Source: Lepas anatifera (Eukaryota; Arthropoda; Thecostraca; Lepadidae). From it: 64,000 nt of DNA. The stretch is from the NCBI GenBank assembly GCA_034440635.1, contig JAOTON010002088.1:372001-436000 (forward strand), written 5' to 3'. A program made the translations under genes and the position numbers. Positions 10,801 to 22,731 of the stretch are shown here, one piece after another. The first letter of the stretch is position 1. Each line of letters begins with the position of its first letter. Under the pieces are notes generated by a model. That model made no database searches and was not told the DNA's origin. It saw only the letters and a program-made list of their open reading frames with translations.

Positions 10801-10938
10801 GTTATTTGTCATTATTTGTGCCTTTTAGCGAATAGGCGTTTAATGGTTCGGCGGGAATTGCAAAAACGTGTTATTTGTCATTATTTGTGCCGTTTAGCGA
10901 ATAGGCGTTTAATGGTTCGGCGGGAATTGCAAGAATAC
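10801..10938 (+). repeat. Two 69-bp tandem units in the Penelope 3' region
   Basis: Unit starts GTTATTTGTCATTATTTGTG and ends GGCGGGAATTGCAAAAACGT; the copies differ at a few bases. Mirrored in the left arm at about 8270-8410. Short tandem units in the 3' region are common in retroelements primed at the target. Confidence 0.85.
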
Positions 10939-11146
10939 GTAATATACTTCATTCAAATGAGAGGTATGTAGGAAGGGAACTCAAGTGATGAAGGTGACAT
11001 TGTGTTTGAAAAACTTGGCTGTTCATGATCGACATTCCGTTGAAAAAGAGCTATCAATAAACTCGAAATATTCGGAAGTTTAAACTTTTCACCAAATAAC
11101 CCAGACTAATATCCCGAAAAACATTTCTAACTACTTGAATACTATT

Positions 11147-13303
11147 TCCAATATGCTGAATGTCCTCTACCTGTCCCTTACTTTTTGCAGCAGACAAGGT
11201 TCTAGCACCAAACCATTACACCATGAAAGTAGTAAGTTTTCATTTATAGATCATGTTTCTGTTTTTGGAAGGAAAATTTCCAATTATGGGTCATTTTTTT
11301 CCAGTATTGGGGTCATAACTATTATTGGCAACTCTGACTGCAGTTTCCCCCAATGACATGCATTTCCATTTTTGGAGAAGCTTCCATTTTTGAAAAGAGT
11401 GTTTCCAATTATGGTACTTTTCCACATGATTACATGTAGCAATTATCATGAAAATAGTCATTATTTGGAACATACCTATTAATGGGAGCATACATTTACA
11501 CACAATTGGGAACCCTAACCGCAGCTTCCCCCCACTAAACTTCTATCTCACATATCAACAAAAGGGGAAAAATGTCAATGTCAAAATAGTATTTGAATCT
11601 ACCTTAAATGTGTTGGTAAAGTGGACCTTAGGTAGCATTTTTATAAACACATCAAATGCTTAAAATTTGCATCCCACTCACGATCATTACCTGCCTGGTC
11701 ATTCCTTTTTGCAGTAAAAACTCTTAGGCAACTAGCCTGCATAGATGTAAAATTATGTCTATTGCCCTAATAGGTACAGAGGTATTGGAATTCACATACC
11801 AAAGAAAGATCCAGTGTAGTCAAAATCCTGCTTTAACTCCATGCAGTTCAGGTCCTGCGCGTTGCTTACCACCACTGGTAGTAAGCAGCACACCCCCAAC
11901 CAGCGTTTTTCGAAGTCTATTTGTTTCTGAGATTTGCTGTGATTTTCTGAGATAAGAAGGGGGTCTACTCGGCCCCTCCAGTGCACGTTAGTTCCAGGCC
12001 CCTCTCCAGTGTGGGTGTTAACACTTTGTGGAGGACTGCATTAGCACACATTTGCTATCTGTACAATATTGATATGATAATTTGATCATGAAAACTCACC
12101 TGAATCAGTGTTGTTGCCAGCCTGTTGCTGGCGCCAACTCTCCCAACTTCCTCCAGCTCCAAATCTATCTAACCAATCTAGGGCACAAATAAACTAAGGC
12201 ACAAGCAGGCTAAGGAATGAAAAACCAAGCTTGATATGGGAAAGTGCATCAGTCTTACAATAGCCTACATTCATCTTAGATTAGCCATGGGCAGCAATAT
12301 TTGTTCTAGCTAGTTTTAGTCTGCACTTATCTTAAATATACCTAATGAATATGCCCTCAAAATAAGTGGCTTCCCGCCTGTTTAAATTTTTGGCAGCTCT
12401 ACATCACATAAACATTTCTAACTTGTCTTGTCGCTGTTGCGCAGTTTAAGTAGAATTGCTGCCCAGCTATGTTTATTTTCTCACTCACTTAGTACTTTTA
12501 TTAGTAGCTTTTAGGCGTACTTCATACTAAATTCGAAGAAATAGGGGCCAATAAATCGAAGACACTCAAACTGTAAATATGATTTAACCTGAAAAAATGG
12601 ACAGAGAAGTACTTAATAAAGTATTTGCGTTGTCGTTAATGCCTTAAATATGCCCACAATCGTGTATTTCTCGAAAAAATTGACTGTCACATTTCCGGTA
12701 TCTAGGCGACAACTTTCTGCAAACTACTAACAATCAGCCCCATTGGGCTGCATGTTAAAATCTGGCAACTGTGACAGCGGTTTGCGGGTTTTCTGCAGCG
12801 GGGGTCCCTCGTTTTAGTAGAAACTGAACACAGTACCAATATTGTATTACTAATGGTACGCTGTGCAATTGAAGAACAGAGCTGCTAAGTTAAAATACTT
12901 CCTTCACGTTTCATTCTCTATTTCGAAAATATGGGGTTTGATCTTGAGCCATAAGTCAGGATCGCTATTTTGTCACAATTATGCACCTCAATTTTCGTAA
13001 ATGTGTCACAAACTCCGGTAGCCGAGTTGGCAAGTTTCTGCACCTCTGAGGATAGGTGCCGCTGTGGGCACGGGAGGCGGGCGCCACGGGAAGGTCAGCC
13101 GACGGCTCATCGGTGATGGTGAAGGTCAGACCTGTTTTCCTGACGAGTGGTGTATGGAGGTGCGGTGCTGGAGTGCTAAAATTCGGCCAAGCGCGCATAA
13201 AAGCAATGATAACCATGCACTCTATGCACTTGGCATGTGCTGACATGCTTAGTCCTCTAGTGAGTGTCTCAGTTTTGTCGGGGGAACTGTGAATCTGAAA
13301 TAC
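11147..13303. other. No gene recognised
   Basis: AT-rich; short open frames without motifs. At about 13015-13080 a tRNA-like piece (GTAGCCGAGTTGGCAAG, A-box-like) hints at an old SINE, too degraded to place. Otherwise nothing is shared with other parts of the window. Confidence 0.5.
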
Positions 13304-14098
13304 TTAAAGGGAGATAGGCGAAAAAATTATTGGCTAGATCAAAAGGTCATCAAAAGTTGTTTCAGAAGTCCTATTCTCATTTTTGCGAATTCGGCCTCCA
13401 AATGCCTTAAAATTGCTCTCAAAGTCAACATTTCTAGACGACTTATCGAGAATCCTCACTGTCGATCAAATGACGTAGCCTCGGCTATGCTATGACCATC
13501 AATTTCTCTAAGAACTAGGTCATATCTGTCCTAAACAGTGGTGTAGAACCTCGAACTATTACCTAAAAATTACTTGAAAAACAACATTCCAAAATTCTTT
13601 TGAAACCGAAATAAAGTAGGTACTTTAAAGAAATCACAACTCACCAATCAGAAGCTCAGGAATTCCCATACCTGGTTCACGTGACCTATCTGACGCAAAA
13701 GTTTCGTTATCCTGGGAATTTTGTAGAAAACTACTGGAGGCCCTAGGTACGAAACAATTAAAGACTTAGGTAATTATTTTATGCTCCATTTTTAGAGCGA
13801 ACTGCTTCATTTTGTAGTTTTTATAGGTTATTTTAAAAGTGATTCAAATACAAACACAGGAGAACAGACATTTGTTTTACAAAAACATGATTACATTAAA
13901 ACTTACAATAGCTTTTAGAAACATTGAGATGAAGAGCAGGTTCCTGCAGCTTTTTATCGGTACCGTTAACATATTTCAATAATAGTTGAGTGGCCTCCAA
14001 AAATTTCCCTGAAGATACAAGTATAATTGACAGCTTCGTAATCAAGATTTTTCGAATAGAAAGAAACCACAATAATTTTTTCGCGTATCTCCCTTTAA
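13304..14098. mobile_element. TTAA-flanked inverted-repeat element (795 bp)
   Basis: Left end TTAAAGGGAGATAGGCGAAA and right end, read inverted, TTAAAGGGAGATACGCGAAA; both continue with AAATTATTG. TTAA lies at 13304-13307 and 14095-14098. The interior has no recognisable transposase. TTAA target duplication is known for the piggyBac and Kolobok superfamilies; which applies here is not decided. Confidence 0.75.
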
Positions 14099-14493
14099 AT
14101 TGAGGTGAGCACGCGGACTTAGACATGCCTAGTGATACCTATTTGGGTGACCACCGAAACCCACTAATCAGGCCGGAATGCCTCGAACCTGACTTATTGC
14201 CAACGATGGTTTAAGTGCGGAAAGACATGTCAGTAGGCGAAACCAAGCAATAGTGTTTGACTTCCGCGCGTTGCACATGTTTGGGGTATTCAGAAATGCG
14301 TGTGTCCGCTCCTGACCTTGTCCAAAATCCGGAAAGTCTTATAGTTCCAGGTGCTTCATGTTTTTTACTAGTGTTAATTAATAGCATGTAAACGCCCGGT
14401 TCCTATTATAACGCTAAATATTTTTAGAATTGCAACAATCGGTTGGACCACTTGGCTCGCCAAAATGCTCCTAAGACGGCAAATACGGTCGCG

Positions 14494-15447
14494 TTAACAC
14501 GCGCATCGATGGGGGTCTGATCCATCTTTGCTTTGATGGGGGAACGGTCCGCCCCCTTGAGATCTCGAGACCCACGCTAGACAGCAAAAAACGGTTAACG
14601 GCTGATTGAGAGTGAGTGAGGAAGAGAGGGAGTGAGAGAGTGAGTGAGTGAGTGAGTGAGTGAGTGAGTGAGTGAGTGAGTGAGTGAGTGAGTGAGTGAG
14701 TGAGTGAGTGAGTGAGTGAGTGAGTGAGTGAGTGAGTGAGTGAGTGTGAGACAGAGAGAGGGAGAGAGAGAGAGGTAGAGGGAGAGGTCACCCGGGGCAG
14801 ACCTCTGGTCCGGCGAGAACAGTACCTCACGCGCTCCGTGCATCGGTGGCGCCGATCTGTAGCTAACTAGCGTCCGATACAAGTGTTAGCTTCGATACCG
14901 AATCAAATGATATATAATATGACCTTGCTAGGTCAAATCGGGTGAAATCTAGAAGTTGGCCTCACCTGCGGTCAGGTCAAAGTTAAATAGGCCAAATGCA
15001 TATCATTAGAACCGCAAGGATGTGGGGAACCTAATGCCGTATAAAATAAATGATCTGGTGTCATTAAATAATAAGTTATTCAGTTTACACCATTTTCCCA
15101 TGTATTTTCAATGGAGAGTTGATGGCTTGTACCTGACCTTAGGTCATTGATATAAAAATACCCGAATATATTTTGTAGAACTTGGTAAGCCCATTATGTG
15201 ACATGAGTTTCAATCCAATATGTTCACACTGTTCTGACTTATACTATCTTAAACTTTTTTGAGGTGAAGTCACTTGACCTGCACTGGTGACCTGACCTGA
15301 GATAACCCAACGTGAAGATTTCGACTCAATTTGTAAAGTGATCAAATAAAAGGTATGCCAAGTACGGTGGCGTTACGCGCCGCCGTTTTTGTTATATCTC
15401 AAAAAAGCCTGAGGGGGCAGATATCCCCCTGTCAATGCTCGTGTTAA
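14494..15447 (+). mobile_element. TTAA MITE with AGGTCA half-sites, copy 1
   Basis: Ends TTAACACGCGCATCGATGGG and, inverted, TTAACACGAGCATTGACAGG. The interior matches 45701-46549 and 52313-53169 (AGATCTCGAGA near the left, the AGGTCA/TGACCT blocks, the hairpin ACGGTGGCGTTACGCGCCGC before TTTTT near 15370-15395). It is longer than the others because of a (GAGT)n expansion at 14628-14750. About a dozen half-sites survive, several decayed. Confidence 0.85.
14628..14750. repeat. (GAGT)n microsatellite
   Basis: About 28 GAGT units, then GA-rich sequence to 14790. It lies inside the TTAA MITE copy 1. The Ser/Leu/Thr/His-rich open frames across it are spurious. Confidence 0.95.
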
Positions 15448-17768
15448 GAACTTGATTTCTAGAAACCAAAGTTACCAGTGTTTCTTGGCGAAGAAGCAGA
15501 GATTATAGATCTGTTGTACTTCGACTTATGAACAGTGATTATGAAACTGGAACCTGGAATACGGACCTGAGTTGGGCCAGTTCAGGCGCGCCTTTGGAAT
15601 GATACTCCTGCGTGAACGTTAAAGCAACGATAAACCACGGGGGCCAGTCGGTACACGGCGGCGGGGACGGCCGTGAGGGGACAGAAGATTACAAACGGAA
15701 CAATCTGCGGTGGGAAAATAAGCGAACGTCTGCTCTGAAAGACGCATGTTCACTTCAGTTCGTTGCTGAATATGGGAATATTCTGAATGTGGGCTCAAAG
15801 ATCCGCGAATAGCGTGGGTACTAAAATCGACCTCGACAAATGCTTTCAATCGTGTCGGTTGGAAAAAGGGACCCATTTCACACCCGCAGGCGTCCTTAGG
15901 CGGCTGAGGCTCATCATGGCTACGACCTGAGATGATAACTCCTCAAGTGTTGCGCCCAGACCCAAAGTTGTCACGGGCGTATTCTGACCTGTGGATAACC
16001 CCATGAAGGTAGTTCAAGAAGAATTGAAGATGTGGATGTGAATTGCAGAACTCATCATCGCGCCTCCTGAAATGTTTTGTAATACCCCATAAGTACTTTT
16101 CTCGCCGCCACTTTATCCTCATGATGTGGAACACGGTAATAATGGAAATATAGTCACTTCTTTCCATTCGCTTTAACTTGGATTGCAAGCTCCGAACAGG
16201 TGAAACAAGTACAATAAATTATTTTTGCTGAATTTCATGTGTTCCAGTAGAATTTCAAAACTGGAGCTTGACCCCGAAATGTGACTTACAGCCAAGCTTT
16301 CAGAGCCTCGCGCCGAAGTTGCATGGCAGCTGGCGATCTGATAGATACAGATTTGAAACTGCAGCAGGGGTGACACGAAGGCATCTACACCTGACCCGGC
16401 CAGTTGGCTAAGACGGCAAGACCTGGTGAGGTTGCACGGGACGGAACCCTGAGCAGAACAGCTCTCCGTGCATAGCGAGTGCGGACAGATTTTGTGATCG
16501 TGCGAAATATCTCAACGAGTATGCTAGCGGTCCGATGTATTTATTTCTCACGAGCGGACAGATGTAATTATTTTTCATGAGCAGACAGATATTTTTATTT
16601 CTCATGAGCTGAATATGTTTGTCAGCATGCAAGGGACTTATAACCTGTGAAATTAAATGGTAAGATTACGTTTCCGAAAACAGTTTCCAGTGACCAAGGA
16701 CGGTTCCAGTCCCTACCCTTTGTTCTGGGCCAAGCGGCCACAATCATGAAAAACACTGTTTTGAGATTTGATTAAAAAAAACTGCGGTTTGGGTTGTCTT
16801 CTGTCCGAGGGGCAGGGGGTGACAAGTTCCGTACGCCCTCCTTGGGTCGTCTACCTATGCCAGTGACGTGAAGAGAATGGTCCTTCGCGCTTCGACGGCC
16901 GGCGTCGTCGACGGCAGATGTCGGTGTCCCCAGCCCCGAGGCGGGCACCCACAGCGCCGTCCTCCGCTGTATCTGACCTTGGCGCGCTCTGTTCATCGTT
17001 CACCCAAAGCCCGCCCTTCTCTGCTCCGACCGAGGGGAGCCGAGCAGCGGCGAATGGGGCTGGAGAAGCCCCTGTAACTCCACCGCTCGAAACCCGTCCT
17101 AATTGAACGTGGACATCTAGAGGCTTTTTAACCGTGTGAGAAGAAATTATTGAGGTAGGGGCTACTGCTTAGGGAGAAATAAGTATGTTAAGAGGAAGTC
17201 TGCGAGGAGGAAAAATGTCCCGTATTTTTTCTCGGGTGTTGGTCCCAGCTACAGGTGCAATTATAATTGTGGTATCAAAGTACAGTACAAGTAACAAGTA
17301 CAGATATGTGACTCGTCCTTACGATTACGACTGGAGGGTGTTTTGAAGATGAGGCGCATTCAAGATGACGGGGTGCGTGCCTGCGGAACCGGAAGGCTGC
17401 AGGAGGCTTACCTTCTTACAGAGGCGTCATCTTACAGAAGAGTGTGTGGGAACAATATTTTGAAACGCTTTTGTATTTATTTGTTTATTTACAAAGAAGT
17501 GTTGGCACAATTTTTGCATTTTCCGTTTCAGAGTGGCATTAATGCATGTGCAGGTCTACCTAACGTATCTCGTACCTAGCAGATCCTGGTAGGCAGTTTT
17601 CATTAACCCTCCGAACCTTTCAACATAAAATGGGTTTGTATAAGCATTCTGTATGGTAAAGCTTCCTTGTATCGTGATGCAATTTATCGATAATGGATCT
17701 CAAATATCATGGTAAAGGACCCTGGATGTTTTGGTTGAACTAAAAGGCGGTTCCACTTGCCTTGGCAG
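15448..17768. other. No gene recognised
   Basis: Contains a possible tRNA-derived SINE head near 16395-16455 (CCAGTTGGCTAAGACGGCAAG, A-box-like; GGACGGAACCC, weak B-box-like) and a GC-rich patch at about 16870-17060 with open frames on both strands and no domain. Otherwise empty. Confidence 0.45.
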
Positions 17769-17968
17769 CGACAGCCTGGCGGAGGGTCCGATCATGTTGT
17801 AATGGTGCGTCCGGGGCTCGGCGCTCCGTTGGAGGGTATCAAAACTCATTACACGAGCACGACAATGACCATCAGTACTGGAAAACCCGTTTCTGGTCGC
17901 ACGGGATGGGCTGCATCCAACTGCGGCCTCCTTTCAGCCACCCAGAGTATTTCTTCTGGCAGAGTCAG
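17769..17968 (+). CDS. Candidate internal exon of an unrecognised gene
   Basis: An open stretch of 200 bp lies between a pyrimidine-rich acceptor (CTTGCCTTGGCAG) and a donor (CAG then GTATGC). It codes for about 66 residues rich in His, Trp, Tyr, Phe and Gly, including SVGGYQNSLHEHDNDHQYW and TRFWSHGMGCIQLRPPF, ending EYFFWQSQ. Codons favour C/G in third position, unlike the surroundings. I do not recognise the protein. Splice sites, frame and composition agree, but there is no second exon in view to confirm it, and it may be a chance open stretch or a repeat. Confidence 0.35.
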
Positions 17969-19167
17969 GTATGCGTAATAGGTTGATTTTTAAGGTGCGC
18001 TTTAACTTCCCCCTTCCTGCAGTAGCTGCACCATCTTCTTTCCAGAGGGTAGTTGAACAGTGTAGTAATGCCGTTGGCTCAGCGCCTTTAGACCGTACTC
18101 CTCACCACCAGAGGGACTCTGCCGGCCGTACGGACCCGCCTTCTGGGGCGGGTGGACGGCCGCCGTTCCCAACATGGCTGCCCCAGCCTCCCACGGCGAC
18201 GGCGCCCATTGAGGCCGCACACCGCCGACGTAGTAAATAGTTCGGCCTTGGGCGCCGATCAGCGCGCGCCGGTGCGACAACTGGGGCTCCCGAGACGCGG
18301 GTTACGACGCTGGTGAGGGCTCGGGCGCCCGTGTCGAGGCGGCGTCCGCCCATCGATCCGGTGGTGACTGCCGAGCTTACCGCGGGGAGCTGCTCCCTTC
18401 CGGTACTTTTCACGCGAACATTTGGTTTACGTTTGTTCATGGATCAACTTTTTCCGAGGTGTATTGGGTATAATATAGAGAGCTAGAAATATTTTAACTG
18501 CTGCTGATTGCGATACGATTCAATGACATAGGAGCTGCCGTAATGCTTGACTGCAGACTTACATTCCGGTGCGCCACCCATGGGAGACGAACAGCAGCGG
18601 CCGCGTACCTCACCAAAGTGACGGCGCCGCGGTTTTCTACGCTCTGATTGGTGGAGGTAGGGGTTGCTGGAGCCCAAGGTGACCGGCCCTGTCACTCAAT
18701 AACGGCCAAGGACCAACCAACTAAGCCTGGAGAGCGACCGCACGTTTTGACGCGCGAGGCCCACGGAGGAACCGTATGGTCCCAGCGCGGGTGGGCGACC
18801 AGAGATGAGGGCAATTGAATGGGAACCAGGGGCGACTCTCAATGCCGCCTCAGGATTTTCATATTTCTCAACTCCACAGTTCGGGATTGGCTCTGGGCTG
18901 TAAGTTTCGAAATTTGATTAGACGGGAAGGGCCTGGGGGCGGACGCCATATGGCTGATTTTAGCTTTCACCAACATCGGGCAAAATACACATTTATATCT
19001 TTCAACCCATGGCGGGCACGGCTGATTGGAGGACGATTTACGACGCACAGACTGATGATGCCAGGTGGTTTCGCACGCTCTCACCCGACGGAATGGGGTT
19101 TCTGGAGGAAGGAAGGATTCCCACTCCCAGCCCTGAGTCCCAGTCAGTGCTTTGTCCTGGCGCTGTT
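17969..19167. other. GC-rich region, no gene supported
   Basis: About 18100-18470 and 18530-18760 are rich in CpG, and 18168-18185 has AACATGGCTGCC, which resembles a YY1 site. Overlapping open frames on both strands at 18815-19336 have no recognisable domain. It could be a promoter region, but no transcript start is visible. Confidence 0.35.
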
Positions 19168-19550
19168 CAGTGGCGGATCTAGCCGGTCGGTTTGGGAGGG
19201 GCAAACCAAAGTCGAAAAGCAAAAAAACCGTAACGCAGTGTAAAATTACCCTACAATATGACTTGCCGATAAAATTTTGGGTATTTGAGGCGAAAAGCAA
19301 AAACAAAATCGTCACGGGGTCAAAATATGCGCTCAAGATACTTTTTTCCTATCCAAGGCCACATATTTGCACTGAACTTAACTGGTTCTCTTTGGAGTTG
19401 AGAGTTGAAGCACCAAAATATTGCTTATAAATTAAAAAGGAGTCGGGGAAAAAGGAAGGTCGATCGTTTTGGGGGAAACATAGTTTTGCCCCGAGCTTTT
19501 CCGTTAGAGGGAAAATGCTTTTTTTTGCTCCCCCCTTGGATCCGCCACTC
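19168..19550. mobile_element. hAT-type MITE with 8-bp duplication
   Basis: Left terminus CAGTGGCGGATCTAG at 19168; right terminus TTGGATCCGCCACT ending at 19550. Flanks are GCGCTGTT at 19160-19167 and GCGCTGTT at 19551-19558, an exact 8-bp target duplication as expected for hAT. At 383 bp with no coding capacity, it is non-autonomous. Related ends occur at 4986, 6952, 40610 and 48756. Confidence 0.85.
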
Positions 19551-19757
19551 GCGCTGTTCCGCCCGGTGGCTGCATGGATCTGACCACGCCGGTGGGCCGG
19601 GAAATTCCTACTGGAAATACAGGCTAGTACGTAGGCATATTCGTGGATTCATATTGGAGATGAAAAGAAGAATTCATTTTGCGTTAGTGCATGTGTTTAG
19701 AAATCTACGAATTATTTTGCATTTTTTACTTCGCAACAATCAGCCCCTGTGAAAACA

Positions 19758-20152
19758 TTTATGTACAGCCCCCTGCAATTGAATTTGTACACACTACGCT
19801 CAGAAGTTTTTGTTATAGTCTAAGCGAACTACTGCTTGCAGAGTCGGGATTCAACATGCAGCTTGTGTGTTTTGCTCCCAGCTATCGATTACGTACCCAC
19901 TTATACTCAGCACCCTCAGTTTTTAGAAATTAATAGCGAAAAACTAAATTGTCACGAGACAACCATCAAAAATGTTTTCTGCAAATCATTTTCAAACTAC
20001 GAACCTGGAGTCCATTTTTTTGCCAATATCTAAAGCCAAGGACAAGACACACATGCTGTATATTTCATAATGGCCGAGAGAGCAAAAGTCGTCCAGAATT
20101 TAGCCAAAAGCTGCCGAGCCTAGTGTGTACAGATTCGATTGCAGGGGGCTGT
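19758..20152. mobile_element. Short inverted-repeat element (about 395 bp)
   Basis: TACAGCCCCCTGCAAT followed by TGAATTTGTACACACTA at the left; the right end at about 20118-20152 is its inverted counterpart (TAGTGTGTACAGATTCGATT then GCAGGGGGCTGTA). Non-coding interior. The flanking duplication could not be settled, so the superfamily is unknown. Confidence 0.65.
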
Positions 20153-20939
20153 AGGTACATACCTACAATTCTAGGCCAGTGAGCTTGACATTTCCGCGGT
20201 GACGCGTAGGTCATACGAAAACTATGAGTGTTTCCACCGATGTCAGAGCTTAGAGACTTGACCACATCTCCGATACTACTTGACCAAGTTGACCAACATG
20301 GGAACCACACCGTGATTTGGGTAGATTACATTGCCGTGTAGAATTCCACCTGACCGCTTGTGGGTAGGCGCGCCATGAGTCGTTGAATGCGGAAACACCG
20401 TACGTAGCACGCTGGCTGCCTAAGGCCACAGGCACGGGCCGCCCAAATTCACAGGCGCCGGTTCCACCGTAATTACCGGCACCGCCTCCTGCTCGTTATT
20501 TCCGCCACTGTGACAGTCACGGTAACTCCACGGTAGTTCGGCCAATCACGAAAAACGCGGCACCGGCACAGCGGCGCTGGTTTTGATTTATAATCTACTG
20601 GATTAACCAGAGGCGTCGCCACGGTTTTTTACGGGGGGGGATAGGCCAGAGCTGGCGACGACAAAGGGAAGGTGGAAGTCGAGACTAAAGGCCTAATTTT
20701 CCGGCCGAACGCTATCGAGGCAGTCCACCTACATTAGATTTAAGAACAAAATCATCAGCTGAATAGTCGATAAAACAGCGTAAGACTAGTAGTTGAATTA
20801 GAGAAGTTTTGGGAGGACGTCCCCTTGTCTCACTAGCGGTGTACGGATCCCCTGTCTCCTCCGGGTTGGACGGTCATAAGCAGTCTGCCGGAAAGTACCA
20901 AATATTCTCATTCAGGTAGCGCTAATGTGAGGTAACGGG
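20153..20939. other. No gene recognised
   Basis: Mixed composition with a possible solo hAT-like start (CAGAGGCGTCGCCACGG) at about 20609. No coding evidence. Confidence 0.4.
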
Positions 20940-21330
20940 GGCCTGCCACCCAGGGCATTTTTTAAGGAAAAGTCAGTGGGGGGGCATGTTTTGTGCTGGC
21001 CATTATAGTGTCTTCAAGGGGTCAAGACCCCATCTTGAGGGGGTTTAATAAAACTTAGACGCGTTAGTGTTAAAAAAATATTTCTCAATTTTTTAGTTAT
21101 TCCAAGTCTAGAGATTATAGATGCTGCCCAGGGCTGCCAGGTTTTTTTCAGCGGAAAAGGTCAAACCGAGTTAGAAAAAGGGCCAGAGGGGCAAAATTTT
21201 ATTTCCAATAAAATAGCCAAATAAACACCACAAAAGTCAGATTTGAGGCTAAAACGACCCATAGCAGTAGTCATAAAACCACAGAAAAAGCGACTTGTAT
21301 CACTGTTTAAAACTAATTGTTGACAGCTTG
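20940..21330 (+). repeat. Interspersed repeat R4, copy 1
   Basis: Reads TTGTGCTGGCCATTATAGTG, GGGGTTTAATAAAACTT, GATGCTGCCCAGG and TTTTTCNNCGGAAAA in an order matched in reverse complement by 41270-41600. No coding capacity; class unknown. Confidence 0.7.
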
Positions 21331-22731
21331 ATATTGACTTGACGCAATATTTTTAGCACACTACCCATCTAATAGGAAGCCAGGGGTGCCCTTCCAACCC
21401 CGCGTGGCCATCGAATGATTTTATCCACATAACCAGAACATTTTTGGTATCATCAATCACCCCCCCCACTTTTTGACCAAAAATTTCCTGATATCAGTCA
21501 AAATGTGAGTAAACCGGAAATTTGTATAGCCAGCCGCTGTGGAACGCAACGACGAGCCCAAATTCGAAAAAAATTTGGAACTAACGCGGAAAGTTTCCTG
21601 TCAGCATCAGGTTGAAGTTTGGCTGGCCCCTTACTTTTTTGCCGGTGATGACGCTTATGTATGCTACTACCACAATAATAAATAAAAAGGCTAAGCACTT
21701 CATACCGCCACACCAGCCACCAGTCTTACGCACTTTGACTACACCGTGTCCCGTCTAATCCACGAACGAGCTCTTAGCGCTGACAACTGACTGCGTGTGA
21801 AATGAGAGCATCATGCAATGTCACGGTGCTGGCTGGGATGTGGGCTTCCGGTCGGATAGAGCAGGATGTTTGATTGGTTGTAGGCCAGCGTTCTTCTCCA
21901 GCGTTGTGATTAGTTGATGCTGAGGCTGCTTTGCTGGGATTTCCCGTAACTACGCGCTTTGTTTTGTCTTCGCACGATGGAGTAGACAGCCACGGGTGAA
22001 AACTTTTTAACACAATTTTCGTGGATTGCCAATTTGGGACCAGAAATAGAACAAAGATATAGTTATCGGGTGGTGTTCTGTCGTATTTTCGTTGGGCGAG
22101 TCTGTACTTCGTCAATTTTAAGTCATCTGTCTACTTCACTGGGGGGGGCAATTTCCGGGCACTGGGGGGGCATTTCGGCCGACTGGGGGCAAATGGCCCC
22201 CAGTTAACATGTTAAAAAATGGCCTGCTGCCACCAGAACAATGGTAAACATAGGGGGGGGTTCAGTCCTGAAGCATGATCAAACCGAACAATCGGGGCTG
22301 AGTGGCACCCATTTCACTCCAAGTAGTTGCTGCACACTGACATTTTATTGTATAGCCTTAGGCAGCTACGCGTAAGCCGTTGATTCCTCACTCAATTTTA
22401 AAAAGTGACAACTTCTTGCGAGGCATTCAGCGTCGTAGTCTTTGTTTTGTTCTCACATTGCCTGGATTTAAGTAGGAACAGGAGGCATTCGATGCCGAAA
22501 CAAGAGTCTGAAATTATTTTGTGCAGCTTATGTCGAATTCAAAAGTGGACGAAGAGAACACCGCCGAGAAATGAAACATTTCCTTCCCTAACTTCTGCTT
22601 TAATTTGTTGTGAACCAAAGTCGAAGCCACGTACTTTGAAGCGGTGGGAGATGATCAGCCGGTAACCTTCACGCACAGTACACGGGTCACATTGCTGCGT
22701 GAGTCACACCCGGAGCTGGTCGTAAAGGTGG
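21331..22731. other. No gene recognised
   Basis: Includes a G-rich block (22140-22260). Short open frames only, no domain or splice structure. Confidence 0.4.

Larger units (their letters stand above)
8020..11146 (+). mobile_element. Penelope-like retroelement with inverted terminal arms and 14-bp target duplication
   Basis: ACTTGAATACTATT occurs at 8020-8033 and again at 11133-11146, bracketing the insertion. Inside, 8074-9271 is the reverse complement of 9939-11138 (about 1.2 kb each, near identical). Between them lies single-copy reverse-transcriptase sequence (9272-9938). The first six bases of the repeat, ACTTGA, also fit the arm end, so the true duplication may be 8-14 bp. Outside the left arm is a 40-bp extension (8034-8073) with no right-hand partner. 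Inverted arms with a short unilateral extension are typical of Penelope-like elements, whose 5' truncated copies are often preceded by an inverted partial copy. Both protein frames are broken, so this copy is dead, but the arms' near identity suggests a fairly recent insertion. Confidence 0.9.

Noticed and set aside
10660..11138. Hammerhead ribozyme, as known in some Penelope-like elements
   Set aside because: A TGATGA near 10987 and a GAAA near 11011 exist, but the leading C is G and the flanks do not form stems I-III. A covariance search would settle it.
14471..14882. Ser/Leu/Thr/His-rich open frames
   Set aside because: They come from the (GAGT)n microsatellite inside a MITE.
18815..19336. 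Overlapping open frames of about 140-165 residues on both strands
   Set aside because: They run into a hAT MITE at 19168, lack domains, and mirror each other, so chance is more likely.
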